Shown piece after piece: positions 49,538-59,300 of a stretch of DNA of 64,000 bases. The translations under genes and the position numbers were made by a program. Location: positions 1-64,000 of the forward strand of contig JALNZD010000002.1 in the NCBI GenBank assembly GCA_023229505.1, in the 5' to 3' direction. This DNA comes from Bacteroidales bacterium. GTDB taxonomy: Bacteria; Bacteroidota; Bacteroidia; Bacteroidales; JAGOPY01. Each line of letters opens with the position of its first letter. Position 1 is the first letter of the stretch. The notes under the pieces were generated by a model. It saw only the letters and a program-made list of their open reading frames with translations, did no database searches and had not been told where the DNA came from.

Positions 49538-51789
49538 AACCAAAATCCAAGGTTGAGGAACAACATCGGTTTGCTGTTCAGGTTAGAACCCATAAAAGTA
49601 AGCTCCAGGGGGCCAATGAAACTGTCGTAGCTAAGGGTAGCACCATACCCGACAATAAAGTTTTCCGGTTGATAAACATCTTTAAAAACCTTTTCAACCG
49701 ATCCGGCATCCAACAAGAAGGTCAGGTAGAGTTTTTTAAAGAAATTATATTGCAATTTCATTCTTAAAACGGCGGCGTGATAACCAAACTGCTGAATAAA
49801 CTGCACGCCGGTGAAAGGCAGCATGGTACTTACATACTGGCTGGGATTTAAACCGCCAAAGCTGAAATAATGCTGAAACGGCGGCCGGTTTTCAGCCGAC
49901 ATTGTGCTGCCTATAAAAAGACCCGGACGAAGCACAAATTTACGTGCGATCGGATAATTGAATTCATACTTCCAATAAAGGATAAATGAACTGGTAAATA
50001 AATCTTTGCTCCAGTTTTTTGAGAGCGGCATGACATATTCCAGGTGAAGTTCCGATTTGGAACCGGAAGTCGGGAAATAAGCGCGGTCACGGGAATCGGC
50101 GCTAAAAGTCACGAAAAGAGTGCCGTAACTGCTGAAGTTATTGTATGCTTCCAACACGGAATCTGTAATAGGCTCATCCTGTTTAAAACGGAAATACTCA
50201 TACTCGAAGCCGCCCCTGAAATTTAACAGATTCTTCAGGCTGTAATTTATAAAAGCTGAAGCTTTATAATTTGTGAAAATTATTTTATTGATTTTCGCTT
50301 CCTTTTCATACATGCTAAATTTAAAGGAATAATATTCAATTTTAGCGCCAACGCCGGGTTCTGCCCCATTATCGATCATGTAAAATGCCCGCAGTCGTGG
50401 ATTCTCGCCGAGGACCAGGTCGGTGAACAGTTTGGTCCGCTTACCCAAAACATTGCGGAATGATCCAGTGATCAGCAGGCTCGAACTGTAATCATTGTCG
50501 TAATGGACCCCTGCAGAAATATATCCTGGATCTGCTTCTTTAACACGGATGATCAGATCGCTCCTTATCCCGTTTGATTTGATTTCATAATTTACCTGTT
50601 CAAAAAACCGGGTGCCATACATTTGTCTGATACTTTTTTCTATCTCCGCGAGCGTGAAAATAGTATCTTCTTTAATATTAAAATAATTTTTAAAATAAGA
50701 TCCGGCAAATTTGCGGTAGCCATTGATCTGCACGGAATTGATATGGATCCCATCGACCGGATGGGCATTGAATGTCTTTAAAGGCTTATACTCAATGGCA
50801 TTCAGTGAATCGGCCAGGGCTTTTAACCTGTTGAAATAAGGCCTTGATACCCTTTCACCAAATGCAATAATGGAATCATACTCGGTAAAATCCATGATAC
50901 CATATTTCATAGCAAGCGGCACATACACATCTGTCAGCTCATAACCGATCTGGTTAGCCTCTCCGCGGTTAAACGTGATGATCTGGTCGAGAACACCTGT
51001 AAGGGAAATGAATTCATCCCGGTTGCTCCTGAGTGGTGGCTGCACATCTCCCGAAATAATAATATCGGCGCCCTTTTCTTTAATGTTTTTCACCGGGAAA
51101 TTATTCACTACTCCCCCATCGACCAGGAAGTGACCGCCGTAGTCGATCGGAGAGAAATAGCCGGGAATTGACATACTGGCCCTAATGGCCATTGGAAGGT
51201 AGCCTGAATCAAGAACGATCTCGTTGCCGGTCAATAAATCGGTGCCCATACATAGAAAAGGCGTTTGCAGTTTGTCGAAATCATGGATTTTAAAAGCCGG
51301 CGAGAAATAATGATTCAGCAATAGGTTGATTTCCTGTCCCTGATACAGGGAAGAACTGAATGTAAGACTATTATTAGAAATGGGCAGGGTGATAATAAAC
51401 TTTTCCCCGAATTCTTTTTCCTCGTAAGCAATATATTTTCTATCAATTTTATCGGTTATCAAAGCATCCCAGTCAATCGACCTGACCATTTTGGCTATGG
51501 AATCGGGGTGGTACCCGATCGCATAAAGTCCCCCTATGACGCTTCCGATGCTGGTTCCGCCAATGTAATCGATCGGCAGTCCGGCTTCCTGGATCACTTT
51601 CAGGAGGCCGATATAAGCAAAACCCTTGGCACCACCGCCGCTAAGGACTAATCCTACTGTCGGGCGTTTGCCCTGTGCAATGGTGTCGCCTTCCTGTGCA
51701 AACATTTGACCGGTTAAAATGCTAAATACCAGGCTAATAAAAAGAAAGCCCGGGATCTTCTTCCATCTTTTAATCCAAAGTATTTTCAC
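49534..51789 (-). CDS. Patatin-like phospholipase with POTRA and Omp85 barrel
   Basis: About 751 residues from GTG at 51789. A TTG at 51861 gives 775 residues but puts 24 residues ahead of the signal peptide (FLFISLVFSILTGQMFAQ). The patatin domain (~40-250) has GLVLSGGGAKGFAYIGLL (oxyanion), IGGTSIGSVIGG (GxSxG Ser) and VDGGVVNN (catalytic Asp). A single POTRA unit follows (GIHINSVQINGYRKFAGSYF), then an Omp85/two-partner-type barrel with GGLNPSQYVS and a C-terminal aromatic NLGFWF. The PlpD-type layout predicts self-translocation of a lipase to the cell surface. Confidence 0.9.
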   Translation of the reverse strand: MKILWIKRWKKIPGFLFISLVFSILTGQMFAQEGDTIAQGKRPTVGLVLSGGGAKGFAYIGLLKVIQEAGLPIDYIGGTSIGSVIGGLYAIGYHPDSIAKMVRSIDWDALITDKIDRKYIAYEEKEFGEKFIITLPISNNSLTFSSSLYQGQEINLLLNHYFSPAFKIHDFDKLQTPFLCMGTDLLTGNEIVLDSGYLPMAIRASMSIPGYFSPIDYGGHFLVDGGVVNNFPVKNIKEKGADIIISGDVQPPLRSNRDEFISLTGVLDQIITFNRGEANQIGYELTDVYVPLAMKYGIMDFTEYDSIIAFGERVSRPYFNRLKALADSLNAIEYKPLKTFNAHPVDGIHINSVQINGYRKFAGSYFKNYFNIKEDTIFTLAEIEKSIRQMYGTRFFEQVNYEIKSNGIRSDLIIRVKEADPGYISAGVHYDNDYSSSLLITGSFRNVLGKRTKLFTDLVLGENPRLRAFYMIDNGAEPGVGAKIEYYSFKFSMYEKEAKINKIIFTNYKASAFINYSLKNLLNFRGGFEYEYFRFKQDEPITDSVLEAYNNFSSYGTLFVTFSADSRDRAYFPTSGSKSELHLEYVMPLSKNWSKDLFTSSFILYWKYEFNYPIARKFVLRPGLFIGSTMSAENRPPFQHYFSFGGLNPSQYVSTMLPFTGVQFIQQFGYHAAVLRMKLQYNFFKKLYLTFLLDAGSVEKVFKDVYQPENFIVGYGATLSYDSFIGPLELTFMGSNLNSKPMLFLNLGFWF

Positions 51790-51885
51790 GGATTTGGTTA
51801 TTATTTGAAGCGGTGTAAATTTACAAAAATCATCAAAGCGAATGGCAGTTAGGATACACAAAACACGATGGGAGACGGGAGAAAT

Positions 51886-52785
51886 TTACAAAAACATCAG
51901 CACCACACCTGCGACGCTGATAAAGGCCCCGACGATTTCCAGCCAGGTGAACCGTTGCTTAAAAAGTACGATAGACGGAGGAATGATGAGGATCGGCACA
52001 ATGGCCATGATTGTGGCTGCAATCCCGGTTTCGGTATACTTTACGGCGAGTAATGAAAAGGAGATGCCCAGGAAAGGGCCAAAGACCGATCCCAGGGCGA
52101 TGGCACGCATGCCTTTTCGGTCATTGACAGCATTTCGGATCAAAGATCCTTTTTTAAGCAGGATGATGATCAGGGCATAGCCGATCACGGCGGCGATGAT
52201 GCGGATATGGGAGGCGGCAAATGCGTTATAATCGCCCATACCGTATTTGCTGAGCACGAGTCCGCCGGCCTGTCCTGCCGCCCCGATCAGGGCAAATAAT
52301 ATTCCTTTCATCGGATAGGTGAGCCGGATCCTCTTACCATTTTCCGGCCTGGAGAAAATGGCGAGGAATATCCCTCCTACCGTCAGGAACATCCCAAAGA
52401 TGTGCAAAAGTGTCATTTTTTCACCGAGCAATAGCCAGCCAATGAGGGCCGTCATGGGCGGAACGGTTGTCATGAACAACATAGCAATCCTGGAAGAAAT
52501 AATGGCATAGGCTTTAAAGAGGAAGTAATCGCCCAGTACGAGCCCTATAAGGCCTGACAAACCCAGCCAAAACCAGGCGAAAGGGGTTGCGTCGAGCGGG
52601 AGGAACATCCCACGGGAAAAAAAAGTAAAAAGAGCCAATAGCAGGAACGCCAGCGATAGCCTGATCATGTTGACGGCAAGAGAGCCGACCCGTTTACTGG
52701 CAAATTCGAAAGACAGGGCTGTGACAGTCCAGAAGAAAGCTGTGGCCAGGGCGGCCAGTTCACCATAATGGGTTTCCAGGCTCAT
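51886..52785 (-). CDS. EamA/DMT-family transporter
   Basis: 299 residues from ATG at 52785 (MSLETHYGELAALATAFFWT). An upstream ATG at 52854 lies inside the deacetylase gene and adds no useful residues. Ten membrane helices in two EamA repeats (ALSFEFASKRVGSLAVNMIR and GAAGQAGGLVLSKYGM). The drug/metabolite family exports amino acids, nucleosides or small drugs; the substrate is not predictable. It starts 41 nt after the deacetylase gene ends and is probably in its operon. Confidence 0.88.
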   Translation of the reverse strand: MSLETHYGELAALATAFFWTVTALSFEFASKRVGSLAVNMIRLSLAFLLLALFTFFSRGMFLPLDATPFAWFWLGLSGLIGLVLGDYFLFKAYAIISSRIAMLFMTTVPPMTALIGWLLLGEKMTLLHIFGMFLTVGGIFLAIFSRPENGKRIRLTYPMKGILFALIGAAGQAGGLVLSKYGMGDYNAFAASHIRIIAAVIGYALIIILLKKGSLIRNAVNDRKGMRAIALGSVFGPFLGISFSLLAVKYTETGIAATIMAIVPILIIPPSIVLFKQRFTWLEIVGAFISVAGVVLMFL

Positions 52786-52826
52786 GAAACAAAATTCAGG
52801 CAAAGCTCGTGAAATAAATGGCAGTC

Positions 52827-53714
52827 CTAACCGATCGACATATCCGAATCCCATTTTAAAACGGGAGGCAGGGCGCCTTTATGGATCCCTTCAATAAACC
52901 TGTCAACACACTCTCTGACATCCTGATGGTATCCGCCTTCGAGCACGGCGAAGATATTGGAAAAGGCCCTGCGAAGCCTGAATGCGCACTCGTAAAAAGC
53001 CCGTTGCGAAACCTGCATGCCCAGTAATTTATCTTTATAATATGAATCAAAACCTGCAGAAACAGCGACAATATCCGGGTTGAACTTCTTGGCTACAATT
53101 ATGGCTTTATCAACCGCGATAAGGAATTCCTTATCGCCGCTGCCCGAAATCAGTGGAAAATTGAATGTAAATCCTGTTCCTGCACCTGATCCGGTTTCAT
53201 CGGGAAAGCCTGTAAAAGGATAGGCATAATGCTGGTGAATGGAACAATACAAGACTTTGTCGGTATCATAGAAGATCGACTGGGTGCCGTTGCCATGATG
53301 CCCGTCAATGTCGAAAATAAAGACCTTTTTACCTTCATTTACCAGCTTTTGGGCGGCAATAGCGATATTGTTAAAAAAACAGAACCCTGCAGCATTTTCC
53401 CGTCCTGCATGATGCCCGGGAGGACGGACCACCGCAAAATCGCCCTGTTCGGATGCCCTGATGGTCATGCCTACTGCCAAACAAGCTGCTTCGTAACTTG
53501 CAGGGTTTAATGACACCTCGGCCACATAATCTCCATGCTCACAGGCATCCCTGATATATTCGATATAACGCTCCGAGTGAACCAGGTTAAGGTAAGGCTC
53601 CCCGACAACCCTGGGCGCTTCGTAAGTATCCATAAAACTCAACAAGCGATAAGCACCTTCGCTTTCACTATCGATGTTATGTTCAAGAAATTTCTTGTGA
53701 AATAATACTTTCAT
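52827..53714 (-). CDS. Histone-deacetylase-family (AcuC/class II-like) hydrolase
   Basis: 295 residues. Arginase-type fold with the zinc and catalytic residues: RPPGHHAGRENAAGFCFFNN (His-His), FDIDGHHGNGTQSIFYD (Asp, His zinc ligands) and VSAGFDSYYKD (Asp ligand). YPFTGFPDETGSG matches the family loop. Bacterial members deacetylate acetylated proteins or polyamines or metabolise acetoin-related compounds; none can be chosen here. First gene of a likely two-gene unit with the EamA transporter. Confidence 0.92.
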   Translation of the reverse strand: MKVLFHKKFLEHNIDSESEGAYRLLSFMDTYEAPRVVGEPYLNLVHSERYIEYIRDACEHGDYVAEVSLNPASYEAACLAVGMTIRASEQGDFAVVRPPGHHAGRENAAGFCFFNNIAIAAQKLVNEGKKVFIFDIDGHHGNGTQSIFYDTDKVLYCSIHQHYAYPFTGFPDETGSGAGTGFTFNFPLISGSGDKEFLIAVDKAIIVAKKFNPDIVAVSAGFDSYYKDKLLGMQVSQRAFYECAFRLRRAFSNIFAVLEGGYHQDVRECVDRFIEGIHKGALPPVLKWDSDMSIG

Positions 53715-53811
53715 GGATCGCTTCCAACATCATCAACATAGCAAAAGTAAGAATTCATAATGAATCAACAAAGTATAAAATAGCGGATCTCTGTTTCAAG
53801 TCAGTTTTTCA

Positions 53812-53819
53812 TAGTTTTG
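53812..53819 (+). promoter_or_regulatory. -7 box of the PD40 lipoprotein gene
   Basis: TAGTTTTG, fitting TAnnTTTG, 18 nt before the ATG at 53838; the mRNA would have a leader of about 13 nt. Confidence 0.5.
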
Positions 53820-53837
53820 CAGTCCATTTTAAAAACA

Positions 53838-54944
53838 ATGAAAAATATAACCCTGATCATCTTCATCATAACACTTTCCTGGGCCTGCCAAACCGGCATT
53901 CAACCAGGCAAGGAAACCTCCGGAAAATTTATAGTCTTACCAGATACATTGCGCTATCCCCAGGAGAAACACCTTGCAAATATGCGCCAGTTGACCTTTG
54001 GCGGCGATAACGCTGAAGCTTATTTCAGTTTTGACAATTCTATGATCACGTTCCAGTCCAACAACCCTGCCTGGAACCTGGAATGCGACCAGATCTTTTA
54101 CACCCGTCTTGCACAGAGCGATATGGGCAACAAGCTGCCACAGCGGATCAGCACCGGGATGGGCCGCACGACCTGTTCCTATTTCATGCCCGGCGACTCT
54201 ACCATCCTGTTCGCATCCACCCATGCCGGGGATCAGGCCTGTCCTCCTGTTCCGCCTCCGCGCGAAGACCATAAATACGTCTGGCCGATCTATGAGGATT
54301 ATGATATCTATGTTGCTGATCTTGAGGGCAATATCATAGATACCCTTACCAGGGATCCCGGATATGATGCAGAAGCAACTGTGTCACCCAAAGGAGACAG
54401 GGTTGTTTTTACTTCCCTTCGCAGCGGTGACCTGGAACTATACACGATGAATATCGATGGAAGCGATATCAGACAGATCACCGATGAACTTGGCTATGAC
54501 GGCGGGGCTTTTTTCTCCCAGGATGGGAACATGCTCGTTTTCAGGGCATCAAGGCCAAAAACCGAAGAAGAGGTTAGGGTTTACAAGGAGTTGCTGGTGC
54601 AAGGGCTGGTTATGCCGTCCAATATGGAAATTTTTATTTGTAATGCCGATGGATCCGGGCTAAAGCAGGTTACAAAACTGGGTAAAGCCAATTGGGCGCC
54701 ATATTTCGATCCTTCTATGAAGAAGATTATATTCAGCTCCAATTACGCTTCGTCAAGGGGATACCAGTTCAACCTCTACATGATAAACCTGGATGGGACC
54801 GGCCTCGAGCAAATCACATATGATGGCGTTTTCGACGCCTTCCCGATGTTTTCCTTCGACGGAAAAAAGCTGATCTTTTCCTCAAATCGCAACAATGGAG
54901 GCACACAAGCAACGAATCTGTTTATTTCAGATTGGGTGGAATAG
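53838..54944 (+). CDS. TolB-like PD40-repeat lipoprotein
   Basis: 368 residues from ATG at 53838; a TTG at 53817 adds seven residues before the signal. The lipoprotein signal MKNITLIIFIITLSWAC has its lipobox at Cys17. The remainder is a TolB-type propeller: YFSFDNSMITFQSN, YFMPGDSTILFAS, VSPKGDRVVFTSLRSGDLEL, FFSQDGNMLVFRAS, YFDPSMKKIIFSSNYAS, MFSFDGKKLIFSSNRNNGGT, six blades in all. No catalytic domain. Probably a periplasmic or outer-membrane binding scaffold. Divergent from the deacetylase gene. Confidence 0.88.
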   Translation: MKNITLIIFIITLSWACQTGIQPGKETSGKFIVLPDTLRYPQEKHLANMRQLTFGGDNAEAYFSFDNSMITFQSNNPAWNLECDQIFYTRLAQSDMGNKLPQRISTGMGRTTCSYFMPGDSTILFASTHAGDQACPPVPPPREDHKYVWPIYEDYDIYVADLEGNIIDTLTRDPGYDAEATVSPKGDRVVFTSLRSGDLELYTMNIDGSDIRQITDELGYDGGAFFSQDGNMLVFRASRPKTEEEVRVYKELLVQGLVMPSNMEIFICNADGSGLKQVTKLGKANWAPYFDPSMKKIIFSSNYASSRGYQFNLYMINLDGTGLEQITYDGVFDAFPMFSFDGKKLIFSSNRNNGGTQATNLFISDWVE

Positions 54945-54997
54945 GATGGGAAGTTCTGAGTTCTAACCGGCAACCGCCGACCGCCGACTGTTGACCG

Positions 54998-55252
54998 TTA
55001 TAGCTCCTCCAATTCCCTGTCGGGCATTATCTCACCAAGCTGGCGCAAAGCTTCAAGTGACTCCATGGCATCCTCTTCATTCAATAGCGTCAGAGCAGTT
55101 CCAACGTGGGCTAAAACATAATCGCCCACTTTGGCTTCGGGTAAAAATTCCAGGCAGATGTCGGTGACGACACCGTCAAAATCAACTCTACCCATTTTCA
55201 TCTGAGCTGATTCATCAATCGAAAGTAGTTTTCCCGGAATTGCTAAGCACAT
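54998..55252 (-). CDS. hypC: Hydrogenase maturation chaperone HypC/HupF
   Basis: 84 residues. MCLAIPGKLLSI has the N-terminal Cys2 essential for binding the iron centre, and GDYVLAHVGTALTLLNEEDA is the rest of the OB-fold. HypC carries the Fe(CN)2CO group with HypD to NiFe-hydrogenase large subunit. Only hypA is nearby, divergent, and no hydrogenase or other hyp gene is in the window, so the rest must be elsewhere. A -7-like TATATTTA lies at 55273-55266 on the minus strand. Confidence 0.93.
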   Translation of the reverse strand: MCLAIPGKLLSIDESAQMKMGRVDFDGVVTDICLEFLPEAKVGDYVLAHVGTALTLLNEEDAMESLEALRQLGEIMPDRELEEL

Positions 55253-55488
55253 TTTTTCCTTCTTTTAAATATAACCTGCCTGGAGGCATAAAATTATGCA
55301 TAATAAAAGTCAAGTTTCACACATAAGTTTTCTGTATGTTGAATTTATTGCGAATCTAAATTAAGTTCGCAGTTCCCGGTTCGCAGTTCGCAGTCAGAAA
55401 TAAGCCATGAGAATTCTGGTCATTCTAAGCGGAACTTTGCGTGTCCTTTGTGGAACTCTGTGTAACAATTTTTCCATATTTTTGCCCC
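55253..55488. promoter_or_regulatory. Divergent hypC/hypA spacer with repeats
   Basis: 236 nt. GTTCGCAGTTC-type direct repeats lie at about 55366-55393. The hypA -7 box TATTTTTG at 55477-55484 ends five bases before its ATG, so hypA mRNA is probably leaderless. Confidence 0.55.
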
Positions 55489-55830
55489 ATGCACGAACTA
55501 TCCATCGCACTGAGCATTGTTGAACTCGCCGAAGAAGAGGCCAGGAAGGCTGATGCAATAAGTATTTCAAAAGTTGAACTGGAAATCGGCACGATGGCCG
55601 GAATAGAAACTGACGCACTTCTTTTTGCCTGGGATTCAGTGGTTCAGGGCACCATGGCGCAGCAGTCACAACTTGTTATTCACACCGTTGAGGCCGAAGC
55701 TCATTGCCTGGAATGCGGGAAAGATTTCCCGGCTGAGCATTTTTTCGTACAATGTCCCCATTGCAATAGTTTCCGTTACCAGATCACTAAAGGGAAAGAG
55801 TTGAGGATCAGCTCACTTTTGGTGGATTGA
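55489..55830 (+). CDS. hypA: Hydrogenase nickel-insertion protein HypA
   Basis: 113 residues from ATG at 55489 (MHELSIALSIVELAEEEARK). Met1-His2 is the conserved nickel-binding start, which fixes this start; an upstream in-frame GTG exists, but HypA must begin Met-His. Structural zinc site: CLECGKDFPAEHFFVQCPHC. It works with HypB to insert Ni into hydrogenase or urease. Confidence 0.95.
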   Translation: MHELSIALSIVELAEEEARKADAISISKVELEIGTMAGIETDALLFAWDSVVQGTMAQQSQLVIHTVEAEAHCLECGKDFPAEHFFVQCPHCNSFRYQITKGKELRISSLLVD

Positions 55831-55927
55831 TGTACCGATCTTCATGATCAATCCGGCTTTGTCCTGTAAAAGAAAGCCAGGAAGTACTTTAAATTTGACG
55901 GAAGGTCAGGTAAAGGATTTCACGGCA

Positions 55928-58900
55928 TTATTTCCCGATAAAAACTTTTCCCTTCCAGGTATTTTCGCCGTCGGTAATTTGCAGGATCAATATGCCTGTG
56001 GAATTATGTCCCGCGTTCACAGTTTCGCGGACCTTCCCGTCGACCTTCAGATTATTCTTCTGGTAGATGACTTCTCCCAGTGCATTGGTCAACCGGATAT
56101 CGAGGGATTTCATGGATAAGGTGGAGATTTCCAGGTTAAAGGTACCCTTGTTCGGGTTGGGATAAATCCGGATATCACCGATAGCATTTTCATCCACACC
56201 TTGAGAAGAGTAAACCTGTAATTCGAAGGACCCGGAGACTTCGCCGGTGTCGCAGTCATTGATACCGTAAAGCGTGATCATTGCGATCCCGGCATAACCG
56301 GCTAGCCAGTTTACGTCGGCGGTCAGGCCTGTTCCAGATATTGTCCCTGCTCCGGCAGGTTCAAGCATCCACTGGTAAGTATTGGCGTTTTCTGCGCCAG
56401 TAGATGTATACTGAGAGGAGGCAGTCAAATAGTTGTCGATGATGGCCGGGCCATTCGGTGTTGCCGAAACCCCGGTAAGCGGAAGAACAGTAACCCCGAC
56501 AGTATCAGAATCAACACATCCAAATTCATTGGTGACAACCACCCAGTATTCTCCGACTTCAGTGACGGTAATACTTTGATCGGTAGCGCCATTGCTCCAG
56601 GTATAAGAAGCCATCCCTGTTCCTGCATCCAGCACCCTGGAAGTCCCTTCGCAGATATCGGAATCGGCTCCCAGATCAACCGAAGGAAGAGCATTTACTG
56701 TGATCTGCTGAATAGCGGTGTTGGTACATCCGTTCGTATCCGTATATGTATAAACAATATCGTAAGTCCCGCTGCCTGAAACCATTGGATCGAAAATGGC
56801 AGTGTCCACACCTGTACCGGAATATTCACCACCTTCGGGCATTCCCCCTGTAACTTCAAAAGGATCGGCATCCTGGCAGATTGCGGCAAAGGGTTCGAGT
56901 GTTACTTCCGGCAAGGCATTGATCGTGAGCGTGATCATAGTTGACTGGCTTTCACAATCTCCCAAAATCTGGGTAGCATAGAAAGAATAAACTCCCGGGT
57001 CGGTCAGTCCGGTTGCATAGCTGTTGCCTGTATCTACCAGGATTGTCAGTTCCGGGTCAGAATACCATTGCACGTTATCACCTTCAGCATACAGGTCGGG
57101 GATATTTCCGGCCTGGCAGACTGTGTCGCCGGCACCGACCGGAGCGGAAGGCACTTCATACACGGTGATGAAATCTGTCTTGGTAATGCTGTTGCTGCCT
57201 CCGACATTGGTAGCAGTCAGGCTTACGCTATATTGACCGGGGGTGTTATAAACAATCCCTGTCGGGTTTTGAAGGGTTGAACTATCCGGAGTGCCACCTT
57301 GAAAACTCCACTCCCATGAGGAGGGAAAATTTACAGAAAGGTCTGAGAAATTCACTGCGAACCCGGCACAAAATTCGGTGGTATCAGCAGTGAAATCTGC
57401 AACCGGTGGGCTCTGGATATCGACAGTCGCGATGCGTTTATGGATTGGAGTGCCGTTTGGTCCTTTGGCAATGATCTGCACCAGGTATGGTCCGGTGGGC
57501 ACTTCAGGGCTGGCCGTTACAACGATCGGGACTTCACCAGGAAGGTTATTCAGGATGGTATCGTTTGGATAGCTTAAAGTGATGGTTCCTGCTCCCGGAT
57601 TCTGAACCTGTGCCGAAATGATGACCGATCCAAAATAAAGTTTAACTTCCGGAAACTGGGCATACAAGGTGTCGCTGCCGGATACAGGAAGTGTTTCAGG
57701 GCTCACGAACATGGAATAATCCGGGAAATAAGATACAAAGCTGTCGAACTTTCCGTCACGGTAATCGGCCCAGGTTGCCATTGAAACATTGGAGTTCGAA
57801 ACGATTCCATTGTAGTCACCCTGGTATCTTGGGTTACCGCCACCACCGCATGTGGTACAGTTTATAATCATTGATTCATTAGAGATGGCTTGATTAGGCG
57901 CAAAACTAACACCCCCATTATCCGAATAGGTGGCATAGATCAGGGCGCTTGTACTGGAGGGATCGTCACGGGTATCTATCCATTGGATATAAAACCTGCC
58001 GGTACTCTTATCACACCAGATAGCCGGCAGGAATTGATGGTTACTCTGTGGTACGAGGTCGTCATTTACTCTCACGGCATCGCTCCATGTATCACCTCCA
58101 TCATCGGAATAACGGGAGAAAATATCGGGCTTATTGCCATCGCCCGGAGGATCGTTGGTTGCATATACGCAATACAATCTTCCACGATGCGGGCCCCAGC
58201 TGTTATCGGCCGCGATAAAGGGGTAAGGCCTTGTACGCATTCCGTTCACAGAATGCCTGCTATTCACAAATGTCCCGACATAACCGGCCCAGTTCTGGGA
58301 CGATATGTTGGTAAAGCTCGTCCCTCCGTTGGTTGACCTGTAAAAAGTATAAGTTGAGTTAGTGGACGAACCACCGTTTGTGACTACATATACTGCACCT
58401 CCCTGGACGTCACCGAAAGCGCCGACACAGGGCATCATACCCGGAAGATCCTGGGTAGCCATTGTTGCCGTATTTTGAAAGGTAAGTCCAAGGTCCGTAC
58501 TCCTGGCAAAATTACCGCCATTGTCTGCGGTCATAGTCGTATACACATTATTCGAATAAGGTCCACCGGTCTGGTCGGCGCAAATCCAGTTTTTATCAAC
58601 ACCCGAAATGGCTATCACCACAGAGCTCCAATTCTGGCCGTTATTACTTGAGGTGGCCACTTTGCAGCCCTGGATATCTCCTGCCCCGTACATATTCTCG
58701 AAATAAAGGTTTCCCAGGCTGTCATATGCTGAAACCGGATCCCCCCGCATGGTTGCTCCCCAGGAAACTGTGGAGTTGTTGAAATTCAAACCGTCGTTGG
58801 TATAATGAGCGGCAGTTGTATTAAAGCAGGTAAAATACTGGTTGTTTTGTTGTGGATTCTCTGATATGTGCCCCTCTGCAAAGTCAAGGCCGATTTTAAA

Positions 58901-59098
58901 ATTGTCCCATCCATCGATGGTGATAACAGTTGTGGCAAGCGGTTCCCTGTTTTGCAAGGAATCAAAGACCCATTGAGGTACCTGGTCGAACCTGGGGTCA
59001 TCATAACCGATCTGCGCTGTCAAAAGGAAAGAGGAAAAAAGGAAGGTGGCTGAAAAAATGAAAGCGACACATACCTTCCGGAACATAAACTTCTTCAT
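55928..59098 (-). CDS. T9SS-exported sialidase-like/PKD-domain protein
   Basis: 1056 residues. Signal peptide to about 29. Residues ~60-470 carry BNR/sialidase-type repeats (SSNNGQNWSSVV, RSTDLGLTFQN, SDDGGDTWSDAVRVN, YSDNGGVSFAPN), but I do not see the Arg triad of true sialidases clearly. Then a PKD domain near 575-665 (PSSWEWSFQGGTPDSSTLQN) and HYR/SprB-like Ig repeats (CQDADPFEVTGGMPEGGEYS, VDLGADSDICEG). The T9SS domain ends it (IRIYPNPNKGTFNLEIS ... GILILQITDGENTWKGKVFI). A surface adhesin or glycan-binding protein is as likely as an enzyme. Confidence 0.85.
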   Translation of the reverse strand: MKKFMFRKVCVAFIFSATFLFSSFLLTAQIGYDDPRFDQVPQWVFDSLQNREPLATTVITIDGWDNFKIGLDFAEGHISENPQQNNQYFTCFNTTAAHYTNDGLNFNNSTVSWGATMRGDPVSAYDSLGNLYFENMYGAGDIQGCKVATSSNNGQNWSSVVIAISGVDKNWICADQTGGPYSNNVYTTMTADNGGNFARSTDLGLTFQNTATMATQDLPGMMPCVGAFGDVQGGAVYVVTNGGSSTNSTYTFYRSTNGGTSFTNISSQNWAGYVGTFVNSRHSVNGMRTRPYPFIAADNSWGPHRGRLYCVYATNDPPGDGNKPDIFSRYSDDGGDTWSDAVRVNDDLVPQSNHQFLPAIWCDKSTGRFYIQWIDTRDDPSSTSALIYATYSDNGGVSFAPNQAISNESMIINCTTCGGGGNPRYQGDYNGIVSNSNVSMATWADYRDGKFDSFVSYFPDYSMFVSPETLPVSGSDTLYAQFPEVKLYFGSVIISAQVQNPGAGTITLSYPNDTILNNLPGEVPIVVTASPEVPTGPYLVQIIAKGPNGTPIHKRIATVDIQSPPVADFTADTTEFCAGFAVNFSDLSVNFPSSWEWSFQGGTPDSSTLQNPTGIVYNTPGQYSVSLTATNVGGSNSITKTDFITVYEVPSAPVGAGDTVCQAGNIPDLYAEGDNVQWYSDPELTILVDTGNSYATGLTDPGVYSFYATQILGDCESQSTMITLTINALPEVTLEPFAAICQDADPFEVTGGMPEGGEYSGTGVDTAIFDPMVSGSGTYDIVYTYTDTNGCTNTAIQQITVNALPSVDLGADSDICEGTSRVLDAGTGMASYTWSNGATDQSITVTEVGEYWVVVTNEFGCVDSDTVGVTVLPLTGVSATPNGPAIIDNYLTASSQYTSTGAENANTYQWMLEPAGAGTISGTGLTADVNWLAGYAGIAMITLYGINDCDTGEVSGSFELQVYSSQGVDENAIGDIRIYPNPNKGTFNLEISTLSMKSLDIRLTNALGEVIYQKNNLKVDGKVRETVNAGHNSTGILILQITDGENTWKGKVFIGK

Positions 59099-59300
59099 TG
59101 TTCTGGATTTGAGATAATTAGTGATTTTAGAAAATTCGATAAAAAAAGGATAGAGTGTAAAAGTAATTATTATCCTTCATATTTACCTTTTATCATTTGT
59201 AATCCTTCAATAATGTCTGATTATTATTAAGAAATAAAAAAAAATTTCATTTCGACCGGGTATATTTTCAGAAAAACCGGATAAACCTATAAAAAGGATT

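Noticed and set aside
52786..52854. Longer start for the EamA transporter
   Set aside because: The added residues overlap the deacetylase gene and do not fit the family start; the ATG at 52785 does.
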